Shown: positions 35,149 to 48,062 of the stretch, piece by piece
How the letters are laid out: each line of letters starts with the position of its first letter
Numbering within the stretch: the first letter of the stretch is position 1
DNA from: Tretioscincus oriximinensis
Taxonomy: Eukaryota > Chordata > Lepidosauria > Squamata > Gymnophthalmidae
Length of the DNA stretch: 64,000 nt
Direction of reading: 5' to 3'
Assembly: GCA_022410635.1 (NCBI GenBank)
Contig: JAJVDF010000016.1
Coordinates: forward strand, 1,425,232 to 1,489,231
Position numbers and translations under genes: made by a program
The notes under the pieces: model-generated
Seen by the model: only the letters and a program-made list of their open reading frames with translations
Told to the model about the DNA's origin: nothing
Database searches by the model: none

Positions 35149-36892
35149 AGGAGATGGAACTTACAAAGATAGTATATCTTCCCAACCACCCCTCTAGCCC
35201 CTCCTCCACCCCTTTCCCCATCCACCCACGCCATCCACCCACTCCCTCCACTCCCTATCAGGCCAGGCAGCTGGTGGGTCCTAATGGCTTGGCCCAGATC
35301 TTGCCAGCCTTTAGCAGCTTGGACCAGGTCGCGTGGGCATGTGTGCATGTGGCCTGGAACCATGACCTAAGCGAGGTCATTGATTGGTTTTGACTGGTTA
35401 ACTTGCTCGTCCAGCTTTGGCCAACGGCTGNAATTAGAGGTGCAGTCCCCAGTTTCTATCCCAAATTATTAGGCTAGATATAAGAATTATATCTGCTGGT
35501 CACATGTTAATGCAGACTACATCAAGATGTCTTACAATGTCAAGGGTCTTCCTTAGGCTGCATGGGAATGTGGATTAACGGGGGTTTGCTTACCCGTTAT
35601 TATACGCCTAACGGAAGTTAAAGGCAGCTTGTTCCTCAGTAGATAGACATGTGTAGAAGGAATCACACGGGCAACACGTCTTGGATCAACAAGCATTCCA
35701 GGAGGGTCCACGGGCCGTGGAGTCCTCCTGATTGCCTCTGTGCATCAACTTTTATTGACCCCAAAATCAGAAGGGGTGTATCAGAGATCATGATGTCAAG
35801 AAAGGGGTGGGCAGACCCCACGTGGGTCAGGAGTAACACCTGTGTGACGTGTTTCTCTCCTCCCCAAGGAGGTGCAGCCTGGTCAGGAACTCCAAAAATG
35901 GGTATGTTAGTGTGTGTGTGTGGCTACTGAATGGACCTCTTTAGCCATTGTTTGCCTTATCAATGGGCTTGATTACAGGAATCAGTGACTCACCCACAGG
36001 AGCCCAAGCTTAATGACTCCTTGATGGGATAGCATTAGGCTGCTATTAATCTTAATGGTTCTTAGCCAGGAGTTTGCAGCCTGAGCAAATATTGTGTTTC
36101 CCTTCTCTACAATGGGATTGATTAGCCCATTCATACTGGAAAGGTCACCCCAGCAGGGGTGCCTGGAGGGTGAGGAAAAGGTGATATCTACTGTTCCTGT
36201 ATGTAACTAGGTCTGGCTTGACCAAAGATTTTTCCAAAATTTCCCATAGGCCTCACTTTGGCTAACCCAGGTCAATTCAGGTATATTTAATATCAATATA
36301 TATTAATGCCAATAATATATGTCCCATGGATGACCCCCACAGTGGATGGCGGGTCCCTGTTCTGAGATATAATCAAGTAAAAGGGCTGGTGCAGAAAGGG
36401 CACAGGACAAATTGGTGGCGCATGTTCTTTCTTACAATAGGTGCCTTTTCGTGCTGGCATATAAAGGCACCGCCACCGATAATCTCCCCTCATTGTTCTA
36501 GATTATATTAAACGCCTTTTAAACAGCCAGACCATCCTGGGCTTTCGGAAGGAAATATTAAATATCATTTCCTAAAATACCTGAAATGATTCTCTTTAAA
36601 CCCGTTTATACCATTCGCTTGATTCAAATGAGAAAGAATAATTGTTCTGTGTGGATCCATGAATTCTTCACTGTTTGAAAATCCCTGCCATCTGACGTCG
36701 AGGGATTTATAGGTTTAGTGGAAATTGCTTTCCCCAGTGTCCAGATTAAATACTGTGGGATGATTTTTCGTATGGGTAAACATCCATACAATAACGAATA
36801 GACTGACAATGTCTTAAACAACGAAAATATCATTTCTTTTTTGTTTTACTTTTGTTTTGTGAACCATTTCTGAATCTACGAACAGAGATAAT

Positions 36893-37014
36893 ATGTTGAC
36901 TGTGAATAAGATGCAGTTGAGTATCTTTTTACTATTTTGGGGTTGGGTGTTAACCACAGAATGCAGAATTCATTGGCAAGGAAAAGAAATACNTGAAGCC
37001 TACAAGAAAGGCAG
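36893..37014 (+). CDS. GABRR1: GABRR1 exon 1 (signal peptide and N-terminus)
   Basis: The ATG at 36893 has A at -3 and begins 40 codons plus two bases ending at a GTGAGT donor. The protein starts MLTVNKMQLSIFLLFWGW and continues VLTTECRIHWQGKE. A short polar start, the hydrophobic LSIFLLFWGWVL core and small residues after it form a signal peptide. GWVL.TE.R.HW resembles the start of vertebrate rho1. A second Met at residue 7 could also serve. One codon (n at 36993) is ambiguous. The transcription start is not identifiable here, and no CpG-rich promoter is obvious. Confidence 0.88.
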
Positions 37015-38689
37015 GTGAGTCGATGTTCTCTCTGAGCCAACATTTCTGATGAATGTAGCTGACAGAATAGGTCAAACCAGCCATTTTGTACAGTTGCTGT
37101 TCCATTCTGGGTTTTTAACGTTCCTGTTTTTGTTTCCCATTTTTTAATTCCCTGCTGTAAATTTTAACAGCCCATCGCNTCAAACGGAAGCTTTCAGTTT
37201 AACGTATGTTTTAGTTTCGAATGTTGCGTCTTTGCTTAACTGAGCACTTAATGTCATTAATAAATAAATTACAGGGAGTAGTAAGCTAGTGTTTTGAAGA
37301 AGAACAAAATGTGAAATGACAGCTGTGGTATTTCACTCCCTTTATTGCAAATTTTAGAAAATTGTTTCATTTTGTAAGAGTGGAGGGCAGCAAAATTACA
37401 TGCCATTCAATTTCATAAGTACCACCTTTCTATGTATAGTGTTTATCCATTTAGCAGNTGAATGTTTGCTTATACTGGCATTTTGAAAAACAAATAAATC
37501 AGAACAGATTGCAAGATTGTGCCAGGACTAGAAAAAGCAAGTCACTTCAAATTCTGTTATCTGTGACCTGGTTTTTAAATTATATTGTCTTCTTAGCTTA
37601 ATAATATGATATACTGATGAGTATCTGAACAGCTATTAAGCGTTCTGGCTCCTTTCCTTTCATGTACTTTATGTTTCAAATATTCTATGTCAACATCCTC
37701 CCAAAAATATTGCTATATTTTACTATATTGTAATACAAAAATATTACTAATATTNAGCAGCATATGTGATTGTACAGATTAGGCCAGAGATAATGGCTCC
37801 ACAGTTTTTCCTACAAAAATTACATCCCAAGATACATACTATATGAGACAGCCACAGTGATTTCAGTTATCCTGACTGATCAAACCTCTTGCAGGATAGT
37901 GAAAGGAATTATAGTAATTCTGCTTATTAGTATCAAGATGCATAAATGTATAGATTTAGAAAGATCACATGGTTGATACTGCAAAAATACTAACATAAAT
38001 CCATGGAGCAAACGTTTTTGCTCTTTTTCCGTTTGTATTACCCAGCAATGTTGTTCTAGAAGATATGGGAATTATGGACATTANAGAGAAGGGAAAATTA
38101 CTTTAAACATAGTTTATTTGATTTGGGATGACTATCCATCCCTTAGCCAGCCAGCTCTATATCAGAAAAAGAAGCCAGCTCTCTTCAGATTTGCAAACCA
38201 CATCATTTCCAAGTGGCTGCAAGTAAGGATAAAATAATATTTTCTTATTATGGCATCTTTGTATTGCCTTCATATCATGGCCTATGGCAGTTTCTGCATT
38301 TGGAGGGGTTGGACTCCTCCCACATAAACTATCCTGCTTCAGTTATACACAAAAGTTACTTATACATGGATATCCCAAGTTTCAGAGTTCACTACAAGGA
38401 TTCCAGTAGCCAAATATGAACATTCCTGGAGGTTTTCTATGTCTTTCTCCCTGGGCAATCTTGACCACCATTTTTATTACTTATACCAGGCTACATCCAG
38501 CACAGATAGAGTGACCTAACAGGTGACAAGGGCTCTCCAATTCTCATCAGAGTAGAGAAGAGAAAAGGCCAAAAGTAAGCTTAGACCTAGGACCATACTG
38601 TTTTTTTAAAAAAGTTTAGAAAGGCCCTAAACTCCAAGCAAATGATGAAGTGGTTCCAGCAATGGTATTGAAACAGACAACAACAAGAA

Positions 38690-39118
38690 GAAAATGACAA
38701 AGAAGATGAAGACAAAGACAAAGACAAAGAAGAAGAAGAAGAAGAAGAAGAAGAAGAAGAAGAAGAAGAAGAAGAAGAAGAAGAAGAAGGAGGAGGAGGA
38801 GGAGGACGACGAGGAGGAGGAAGAGGAAGAGGAAGAGGAAGAAGAAGAAGAACTGGGTTTTTATACCATCATTTCTCAATGATGGGTATAAAAGGGACTC
38901 AAAGCAGCTTACAAAGTTTACATTCTATCTTCCCNACCATGCTGTGGTNGTTCCCATTATCTAGTCGCAGTGCAATTCTTGCTTTCAAATACCTGGGTTG
39001 GCTATAGCTACAGGCTAGTAGAAGGTGCTCACCCGTGCTCATGTCTGATTGTAGGGCCTCGGAACCCAATCTCCCAGATGAGAGACCATCTCCTTAGCGA
39101 TGGTCCTTAGTGAATGAG
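38690..39118 (-). repeat. SINE A, minus strand, with (GAA)n/(GAG)n tail
   Basis: An AAGACAAAGAC lead-in and a GAA/GAG/GAC tract up to about 38852, then the reversed SINE A body (GGGACTCAAAGCAGCTTACA, ACAGGCTAGTAGAAGGTGCT) and head. Confidence 0.85.
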
Positions 39119-39164
39119 TGCTTAAAACATAAGAATCTCTTAGGATAAGAATATACTTAGTCAA

Positions 39165-39475
39165 AGAAGGCATGGATGGCACAGTTGCTAAGAGCCAGTC
39201 TTTCAACTGAGAGAACTGGTTTCAAGGCCCTGTGTCAGATGTGGAGAGGGGTGAGCACCCTCTATTGGCCATCAGCTGTAGCCAGCACAGCTATTTGAAA
39301 GAAAATAGACTTTCAATTTACATTTCAGTTAGATAAATGAGTACCANCATTAACCTGGTGGCGAATATAAAATAATTCGCCTTTGATCGAAAATTAATCT
39401 TGTAAGCTGCTCTGAGTCCTTCAGGTGGGAAGGATGGGGTATAAAAAACAGATTCTTCTTCTTCTTCCTCCTCCT
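39165..39475 (+). repeat. SINE A (plus strand)
   Basis: Head GGCATGGATGGCACAGTTGC, then TCAAGGCCCTGTGTCAGATG, and the 3' end CTTGTAAGCTGCTCTGAGTC, then ATGGGGTATAAAAA and a CTT-rich tail. It lies about 50 bp from the opposite-strand copy before it. Confidence 0.85.
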
Positions 39476-40435
39476 GCTGCTGCTAACACTAGCTGGGATT
39501 TAAATTAGACTAAAAACTTTAAAAGAAAACCCTCTCAGTCTGTTTTTTTTAACTGAAGAACCCTATTCATACCAAATGTAGAAAGAGACAGAAAGGGGAC
39601 ATAGAGATGCAGTTCTCACTGTAATAGGAATGCCACACATTTTCCTATTATAATCCAAGGCTACTGGCACAATATCATGCAGCATAACTATTGACAGAAA
39701 TCAGGTAACAAAGTTTAGGTTTCCTATAATAGTGATTGCTTATCTCTTTCTGCTGGCTCCATGTGTTCTTGTTCTTGTTTCAAGTACATGAGTTCTAGCC
39801 AGATAAGATGCACTGGAAAGTGAACTTAGCTAACATCCAAGTAGGGTACATGAAAAATAAAAACTCCAGATTGCCTCTTGCCATCTAAAGAAGATCCTGA
39901 AATTGCTCCTGTCATTGGGAGACACCAAATTCTGGTGCTGGTTCTGAGTTCATTTGAGTCTGATTATTTTCTGTTTTGTTTCTTCCTCACCTCATAGGAA
40001 CTTGCTTCTTTGTGTTTGAATAAGGTTTGCTTTGATTACCTATATGTCTTGCTCTCCCCCTTCAGCATCACTCAAGCCTTCTTTAACCTCCATTGTCCTG
40101 GCAGAGTCACTGTTGGAAATGACTTCAAGTGCTAGTAAGGAAAGCAGAGGGATGAAAGCTTTGAACATGCTAAAAATAGTGACAGCAGGATCCTGTTCTC
40201 ACTAGGATAAAAAATGGGTGTCAAGGTTGTGCCTGTCAGAGTTGGCCACACCAGTTTTCCATTTATTCCAAACAGAAAATGGGGTAGCCATGCACCAATT
40301 GCACAGCAACATGGGGTCTGACAGCAATTCCCTCAAAAACTTGCAGAGTAATGCAATTCGTATTTACTCTGCACTGGTTATGGTTTCCCCATAGTGAGGA
40401 CGCATTTGTGCATTCCCTTAGCAAAAGGGAGGACT

Positions 40436-40662
40436 TAAGAACATAAGAACATAAGAAGAGCCATACTGGATCAGGCCACAGCCCATCAAGTCCAGCATTC
40501 TGTCTCACACAGAGGCCCACCAGATGCACCTGGGCAGTCCGAACAGAGGAAAGCAAAATATGCTCCTGTTCATGACTCCCTGCAAATGGTATTTCAGGAG
40601 TCCTGCCTGTTGCTCCATCCCAGAGGCAACATCCAGACATCCATCCTAGTATCCATTTATAC
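40436..40662 (-). repeat. CR1 3' UTR fragment (minus strand)
   Basis: Starts with the reversed terminal repeat AAGAACATAAGAACATAAG, then GCCCATCAAGTCCAGCATTC and GGCAACATCCAGACATCCAT. It is the 3'-most 227 bp of the CR1 family at 30530-31310. Confidence 0.88.
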
Positions 40663-41428
40663 TGAAAGGTGAGCTCTTGTTGGGTTGGAGAAGTGACTAT
40701 AGATGGGAATGTTCAGGGATCCTAGGAAACCCATGGCAGGCCAAGGATTGGGCACCCCTACTGGCCATTGAGTTCCCTGGGAACTCCTTCTGTTACTGCT
40801 GTCAGTCTTAACAGAAGTTTGAATTTTCCCACCTCTGCTACTGTCAAAATTAGTAGCAGCAATGTGAGGAATTCCCAGGGAGCTCCATGGCCCATGATGC
40901 TGGCCAATGCTTGGGAGTGCCATAGGTCTCCTGGGAGCCCAGAGCCCCCCACTTTTGCATAAATATAATCCTGCATAAAAGCAAGGGTTTAAAAGGAACT
41001 TTAGGAAGGAAGACTTCCCTGGGTTTTGTTGTGATTTTACTGTGAAACCAAACATACAGCAAACTGTTGGCCTCTCCACATGGGAAAAAACATTAAGCAT
41101 TATCCTACCTAACAAGGACTAATAGACATTTACCAAAGTGCATTTGCCACTTTGATGCTCAGTAATCCATTTCCAATAGATTACTCTGAAGCTTCTTATA
41201 ATCACTTTCAATTTTCACTATCCTGAACAGTTTAGTGTCGTCAGCGAATTTGGTTTCAACAATATCTTTTCCTCTTCATCATACAGAACTTCATATATGC
41301 AAAACACCATTGCTGATGCATATTAGCTTGTATTGCTACATACGTTGGGCAGATTTCTGTGCTCTACATGTAATGTGTTTTAGGGTACTGTTAAAACACA
41401 TCTAATACAGTATCGTTTTAAGAAAAAT

Positions 41429-41510
41429 GTCTACGTGTCGATGAAAGCTTATGCCACCCACTTTTCTCAAGTTAGTCTCAAAGTCCTACTAACTCCTTTG
41501 GTGGACTAAT
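41429..41510 (+). repeat. Penelope-type terminal fragment, single arm
   Basis: GATGAAAGCTTATGCCACCC, then ACTTTTCTCAAGTTAGTCTC and CTAACTCCTTTG match one arm of the hairpin at 33814-33936. Confidence 0.7.
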
Positions 41511-41691
41511 ACAGTATGTTATAGTACTCTTTTCATGCAGTCAATGAGGAATTGTGTGTTTCATAAAACTCATTACCAAGCCTGTGCAAAGTACTTGCAA
41601 CTATAAGAATGGATTTTCAGAGCTTGCTTCTATGGGGAAGTACTTACAGTTCCCTTTCTCACCCTATTTCTCCATTCTCCTCATTCCCCTT

Positions 41692-41810
41692 TCTTTTATT
41701 TATTTAATTATATTTACTTAAATTTCTGTATCATCCTAACACCTAAAGGTCTCATGGTGGTTAACATTAAAAACCAGATTAACATATTAAAATAACAGTC
41801 TCTGAAAGTA
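41692..41810 (-). repeat. LINE 3' end, minus strand (L2/CR1-like)
   Basis: TTTATTTATTTAATTATATT, then a diverged ACACCTAAAGGTCTCATGGT and TTAACATTAAAAACCAGATT. This is the usual reversed 3' end layout of squamate LINEs. Diverged and short. Confidence 0.45.
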
Positions 41811-42067
41811 GATAAGAATTCTGCAGAATTCTCCATCTTTATACCTGTAGTAAAAAAAGAGAGCAAAGATTTGGCCTGACCATATCTCTGTTGGCAGTGA
41901 CAACAAGTTGGTCTTTATTTCGTGATGCTATTGAGTGGCCTGAATTTATGCCAGTGACCTGATAATGAACTTCTGTGAGTTGACAAATCCTGTTTTTTCC
42001 TTGGCTTGGTTGACTGGATGATTTGCTCTAAACCAATGAAAGAAAGAGATGGTGGTGATATATAGAT

Positions 42068-42245
42068 TAGGCTGACCAGATGACCCCCTTTTTGAGGGGG
42101 TTGAAAACCCAGTTTTGGGGTGCCTCCCAGTTTTTTCTGGTGAATTTTGTTTCAAAAAAATATTTTTTTAAAAAAAAAATATTTTATTTCCTCAGAAAAA
42201 ACTGGGAGGCACCCCCCCAAAAAAAGGGATAATCTGGTCAGCCTA
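42068..42245. mobile_element. Palindromic MITE, TAGGCTGACCAGATGACC family (copy 3)
   Basis: TAGGCTGACCAGATGACCCC at the left and ATAATCTGGTCAGCCTA at the right, with TTTTGGGGTGCCTCCCAG mirrored by CTGGGAGGCACCC inside. Confidence 0.8.
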
Positions 42246-44277
42246 ATATAGATAGATAGAGACAAACAGACAGACAGACCCAAATTAAATTGATATACAT
42301 TGTCTTTGGAAGTACCAGCAAAGAAATAATTTTTGTAAATGCCTCTTTTCTTCCAATTTTAAGAAACAAATATTTTCAGAAAATAAAGGGAAGATGGAAG
42401 AATAATATTTAAAATACGTGTTAACAAATAAATATAAATATTGTAATAATTCATTCTGGAACCTTTTGATAAAGAATGGGATATAAATTGTTAAATGCAT
42501 AAGTACCTTTATAACATAGTTATCCTTTGTCTTATATTCTCAAATGTTTAGCATGTCTCTTTCTAGTTTTTTCTAAATTATTTGTAATATTATAAGTACA
42601 GAATATGAAAAATGCCTAACAGAGTGACCAGTAAATATCGTATATCTTCTCGTCCACTTGTCTTTACCTTTGTTGGCCTGAGGTAAATTTTAAACTTTAT
42701 ATTAGGTGTTTGGTTATGTTTTTCTGCAGGGTCATATATTCTCTTGCATTTGTTCAGATCATGTGCTTATTCAAATGAAGGTGAGCTTTTATGGCTTACT
42801 TATACATTGCAATGTTGTCTAAGATGTTCACATCCTTCTCCTACTTCCCACCCTATCCAATACCAGCATTTTGTTTTTCAGTATTGTCACAAACCTGTTC
42901 AGTGCAATATCCTACATTTGAGCATATCTGCTCTTTGTTCTTGAGTTCTGAGCCTGTTTCCATTATTTGGACTGGTTCCACACTTACTTCTAGGGAACGG
43001 TCACTGCAAACCATTCTCTCCCAATCATGAGAAGAATGCTCCTTACCATTTGCAGCATGTGCACAGGAACGGTCTTTTTCCTGGTCCAGGGTGCATCAGA
43101 GTGCAGAAGGTGAGGGTCAGGCCTTCCATTCTGAACCGAGGTTTGTTGCCTCACCCCTTGCTATGACTGAGTTAGGAGAAAGCATGAATGCTTTGTATGG
43201 TTGGGTTGCCCCACTCTGAACCATAATACCTGGCTCTGGTTATTCATACTGCATAGAACTGTTCCCATTCCAACCAGGTTGCTTGTAGATTGGTTTTAAG
43301 CAAACCATAGAAGGCACATAGCAGGAATATAAGAATTGAATGCCACAAGAATGAGAGGAATGCTTGGACCATTCTTTAAAGGCAACGTGGAAAGATCCAA
43401 GGTGTGGTAATACAGTGGCTCCCATTAACTCAAAGGCTAGGTACTTTAGATTTGATAATGAAAACATTGTGGAAGAAGATGTATATCAGGTCAGGTGGTA
43501 TTCAACAATGGCATGCTTATATTTTTGACCATTTGGGGTTTGATGTGAAAAAACATAAAAGAGATGTATATAATAGACAGAAAGTAACAAACATAATCAT
43601 TAATAAATGGAAATAAATTGTCATTAAGGGACCAGTCAGTAGATATAGAAGGTAGTGGACATCAGTAAGTTGCTTAGAAGTGTTAGAGGAAGAATTTAAG
43701 TCAACTCTATGGAGGGGAATAGATAGAGGAAGGGTAAGAGGCGAGGGATGGGCACAATAATTGTTCTTGTTGGTATTTGGTTTATGTTTGTATGTCAAGA
43801 TTATATATATTTAAAAAGACAAGGGCCAGGAACTTTCATTGATAGCTTTCAGGGCATTCAGACTCATCCTGTGCTGGCTTCAAAAACGATACGCACTTGG
43901 AGATGGTGCAGAGGACAGAACAGGATGGATTGCTTATTCTGACTCATTGTCCAGCCCTTGTCCAATCTACTGGAAGTAACTACAGGTACAGAACAAGATG
44001 AGCATTTTTTTCTTGGAAAAAGTTCATTGGCACTCTGTAAAAAATTACCAAAAATGTTACCCTTTTGATGATGCTGTTTTGGTACCTTAAATCATTCTAC
44101 AATAGAATTACAATATGAAAAAGGAAACAAGGTTTTTCCTGCTTTGCTTTTGATAGTTGCATGGAAGAGGAAATTTCATTAAAGAAGGAGAATCCCATAT
44201 ATACTAGTGGAATAAGCGTGACAGCAGTGCCAGAAATAATGTTGGGCATCTAACTTCCTTTCTCCATCCCCTGTTCT

Positions 44278-44572
44278 CTCTTCTTCCTCTTCCTCTTCTC
44301 CTTCTTCTTCTTCTCCTTCTTCTTCTTCCTCGGCTTTTTCCTCCTTCTCTTCTTCTTCTTCCTCTTCTTTGGCTTCTTCCTCTTCCTCCTCTTCTTCTTT
44401 TGCTTCTTCCTCTTCCTCGTCTTCTTCATTTTCTTCCTCTTCCTCCTCCTCTTCTTTTGCTTCTTCTTTATCCTCCTTTTCCTCCTTGACTTCCTCTTGC
44501 TCCTCCTCTTCTTTTGCTTCTTCTTTATCCTCCTTTTCCTCCTCGTCTTCCTCTTCCTCTTCTTGTTCCACT
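44278..44572. repeat. Long polypyrimidine (CTT/CCT)n tract
   Basis: About 295 bp of imperfect TTC/TCC repeats. Internal units such as CTTCTTTTGCTTCTTCTTTA recur, suggesting higher-order duplication. The 130-codon Glu-rich minus-strand frame is a by-product. Confidence 0.9.
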
Positions 44573-46254
44573 TCTAATTAGCCTCCAGCAGCAATTCACA
44601 ATCCAAGCCAGGACCATGCGCAAATGACATCATACGGTTCCGGCTCAGACTGCGAATTACATTATATGATACAGCCAATATGGGTTCCCAATACAATAAT
44701 CAACTAATTCTTTGGAATAAGAAGGAGACAGAGAAGGAAGGAAGAATCTTATATATGTTCTAGGCTTTTGGGGCAATATAGGTTCCCATTGTAGCTCATG
44801 CTACAGTTTAATAGGTGTGAAATGGGTTTGGAAGGATGATGTGGCATTGGTGAGAAGAAAGGAAGCGGCAGTAGTAGTCTTATTTCAGGGACATGAGCTT
44901 TAGAAGAGCTGAGAGGTGACCTTGTGCATCAGAGGCAAGTGGCCTGGCTGGTGAAAGCAGCAGAAGTATCAACAATATCTCCTGCAGGAAAGGTGAAAGA
45001 AGGAGAAAGCAAAGGATGCAAGAATGCAAGGTATCTCCAAGAGAGGCTACGGAGCACCTCACACTTCCTCGTAGTGTCATTTCCCACTCGTCCAGGAACA
45101 CCACCTTAAATGATGATATTTTTAGTTGCTCCCGAGAAAGTGAGTGGGGCCTGGTGTGGGAGACGGTATGACCCCATCTCTGGTCTAAATGGTTGTAGAT
45201 TTGTTCCAATCAAGCTAGTTGGAGAATGTTGGTCTCAAATTCTGAATGGATCTTCTAATTAAAATGTGCAAATTAGGAGAATACATTATCAGAATATTAG
45301 ATCAGATATACATCATTCTGACATTTTATTCAGGATTAAGTTCATTTACATAAGAATAAACCTGTGACATTCTTAATCACAGTGAAAATATGACATAGTT
45401 CAAGCCAGACATCACTTTGGATAAAATTGAAGGCTTAGCAACCATGTTGGGATATTTTTATTTAATCAGACTAGGCAGAAAAAGGCTCCATCAGGACCNC
45501 ACACATAATGACAGGAGATTCTCCCTCCTTACCCATCAATTCTTTCTTGTCTGAGTACCAATGAGGCTTAGAAAAAAAAGCAACAGAAAAGACCTCAAGA
45601 GCAGTTTAGTATCAAACTGTAATCCTTGTGGGAGAGATAAATGCAGTCCTAGAGTAAGATTGTGGCTTATCAAGTTCTTTAAACTTGATCTATTTATTTG
45701 TTCACCTGAATTATGCTAAAAATTTGCAATTTCTTTGCTAGTACATTATCAAAATATCCATTGAAGGTTAAAATTTCCTCCCTTTCCTTAATCTACTCCT
45801 GTCCTTTTTATGCTACTCATCGGTAATCCTGATAATCACATAGAAGTGGCACCTGCTATGGTTTTCACTTCAGAGCTGAAGCTCTTACTGGCTTTCCGTA
45901 GGGGAGGAGACAGAGAAATCTGGGTCAGGCCCTTGTAGTGAGAATTAAAATTTAAGGAACCTACTTGAAAGCTATAAAATGCCTCTGTTTCTCATCCGCC
46001 CCATAGCAATGGGATATTTTGGAACTGGAGATAAAATAATATACATCTCTCATACTTAGTATTATAAGATGGAAAGCATGAAAGAATTCTATGCTTTTAA
46101 TGAGAGTTAAAAAAAGTGATTTCAGCAGGTGCAATTTATAATCTTGGCAGCACCTGCTGAATTAAAGACTACCAAAAGGAAAGAACAATCTAAAAATAAA
46201 AAATAAATGTATTTATAATTCATAATGTGTCAATCTTCTTCAGAACTGAACAAA

Positions 46255-46257
<3 letters not shown>

Positions 46258-46337
<80 letters not shown>
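46258..46337. repeat. (ATT)n microsatellite
   Basis: About 26 ATT units, 25 bp before a SINE A head. Confidence 0.95.
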
Positions 46338-46339
<2 letters not shown>

Positions 46340-46362
46340 TACCTAACATACAGGATTTGCAG

Positions 46363-46720
46363 GCACGGATAGCTCAGTTGCTAAGGAATCCATCTCTCAG
46401 CTGGGAGATGGGGTTTCAAAGCCCTGTGTGGGATGTGGGGAGGGGTGAGCACCTTCCACTAGCATGTAGCTCTAGCCAACCCAGCTATTCGAAAGCATGA
46501 ATTGCAGGAAATTGCAACTGACTGGGAACCACCACAGCCTGGTGGGGAAGATTGTTAGCCTTCAGGCAGAAATACCCTTGTAAACCGCTTTGAGTCCCTT
46601 TGAAAGGTGAGAAAAGCGGGGTATAACCCAGTTCTTCTTCTTCTTCTTCTTCTTCCTCTTCCTCTTCCTCTTCCTCTTCCTCTTCCTCCTCCTCTTCCTC
46701 CTCCTCCTCCTCCTCCTCCA
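46363..46720 (+). repeat. SINE A, near full-length (plus strand)
   Basis: The clearest head in the window: GGCACGGATAGCTCAGTTGC (box A) and GGGGTTTCAAAGCCC (box B position), then CACCTTCCACTAGCATGTAG, CCAACCCAGCTATTCGAAAG, and the 3' end CTTGTAAACCGCTTTGAGTC, then AAGCGGGGTATAACCCAG and (CTT)n/(CCT)n. Confidence 0.9.
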
Positions 46721-46929
46721 TTTGGATTATTTCTAAGTTCTAATTGTGACAGTGATCCTGACAAGTAACTGGTGACAATAGGTCCAATGAGACATTTCTT
46801 ACATTTCAATATACTTTTTCACCAGCAAACTAAAGTGAACACTTAAAAAACTGACATAGTTAAATAGTATTGAAATCCACCATTTCCCTGTCCTAATCTG
46901 GAATTCTAAGCACAAAGTTCTTCTATATG

Positions 46930-47144
46930 GTGATTCGATTACCCGGTTTGATTCCCCACTCCTCCATGAAGCCAGCTGGGTGACCTTGGGCCAGACACAG
47001 TTCTTTGAACTCTCTCAGCCCCACCTACTCCACAGGGTGTCTGTTGTGGAGAAAGCAACAAAAGCTATGTGCGCCGCCCTATGGTTGCCCGCCCTGAGAC
47101 CTTCAGGTATAGGGCGGGATATAAATTCAAATAAATAAATAAAT
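46930..47144 (+). repeat. SINE B (plus strand), head partly lost
   Basis: Begins around the box B region (CGGTTTGATTCCCCACTCCT), then GCTGGGTGACCTTGGGCCAG, TCTCTCAGCCCCACCTACTC, GCCCGCCCTGAGACCTTCAG and TATAGGGCGGGATATAAATT with an (AAAT)n tail. Confidence 0.85.
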
Positions 47145-47590
47145 GATGGCATTTTACAGGAATAATTTTAATGGATAGATTGAGAGCAGAGGTGGAAACT
47201 GTTGTCTGCTAACGCCCCCCCGCCTAAATAAAAGGTGCCGGTATTGCGGCGTTAGCAGCGCCCCCCCTCGCCGGCGTTAGTACCGTCACCTTTGTTTCTA
47301 GAAAAAAAGCACTGAGTATTTCTAATGGCAATCCTAACTGGAGGCCACTATGCAAAACATGATGGTGAACAAGATGGTCTGTGATCTAGCAAAGTTTCTC
47401 CTATGTTCTGAAATTGAACATAGTTTTTAACATTTGATGTCATTCCCGTTTCATTCAACTATTGAGGAAAAACTTTAGATAACTTGATTCTATGAAATTA
47501 TTCTATGATTTATTATAAAAGATGTAGAAGCCCTGGCTGTGTCCAGATACTCAATCATCTGCTTTCAAGTTGAATCTGTGTTGTATTTGT

Positions 47591-47641
47591 CACACCAGGT
47601 TGTTATAAAAATTGACAGATTTCATGTTGTGCTTACTAGAT
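47591..47641 (+). repeat. 51-bp inverted repeat, left copy
   Basis: It is the exact reverse complement of 48063-48113 (51 of 51) and abuts the left terminus of the hAT-like element at 47642. It begins CACACCAGGTTG and ends CTTACTAGAT. Confidence 0.9.
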
Positions 47642-48062
47642 CAGGGATAGCGAACCTTTTGAGCTCGGTGTGTTAAAATCCGTAAAAAATACTGGCTTAA
47701 CTTGGGTGATGTGTCACATCTAGAAATATCCATAGTTTTGTAATATTTATAGCTCAAGTCTAGTAAAAAAAGTTATATTTTTGATACATTTATTTATTAA
47801 ATAAGCAAAATTTCATTTGCTAAATCTTCAATTGAAGATTGGTATTTCATACACTTCAAGCCCAAGCAAGTTCTACTAACTCCATCTGTCAATCAGCTTC
47901 TCTTTTATTGGTTTTAATGTTATTTAATGCTGAGAATCTGCATGTGCTCCAATTTTTTTTCCAAAGAAAAAAATTACAATAACTTTTAAATTTTAACATA
48001 GGGCTGTGTTGTGTCACTCAAAACGTCTTGGCTTTTGATACGCATTTGGTTCACCATCCCTG
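47642..48062 (+). mobile_element. hAT-like non-autonomous element
   Basis: Begins CAGGGATAGCGAACC and ends GGTTCACCATCCCTG, terminal inverted repeats with 13 of 15 matches. 421 bp without an ORF. Ends of the CAG...CTG form are typical of hAT elements. The right flank holds another terminus of the same kind, GGTTAGCCATCACTG near 48147-48161. Confidence 0.7.

Larger units (their letters stand above)
20212..36892. other. GABRR2 3' flank and GABRR2-GABRR1 intergenic region
   Basis: 16.7 kb with no recognisable host gene on either strand. It holds a candidate poly(A) signal near 21367, DNA-transposon copies (21405-22045, 22116-22464, about 22466-22625, 23502-23832), SINEs (26764, 27155, 28046, 32238), a CR1 3' portion (30530-31310), inverted repeats (31379-31920, 33654-33936) and small MITEs (33223, 34956). 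A GC-rich stretch at 32.70-33.01 kb follows a SINE and has no identifiable content. The remaining stretches (20.2-21.3, 23.9-26.7, 28.3-30.0, 35.2-36.9 kb) show only short open frames without known domains. Confidence 0.8.

Noticed and set aside
44179..44571. 130-codon Glu-rich minus-strand open frame
   Set aside because: Low-complexity polypyrimidine tract with no domain, splice pattern or upstream gene.
46363..46435. Possible tRNA gene
   Set aside because: Box A/B-like motifs are present, but no acceptor stem closes and the sequence continues as a SINE shared by about ten copies.
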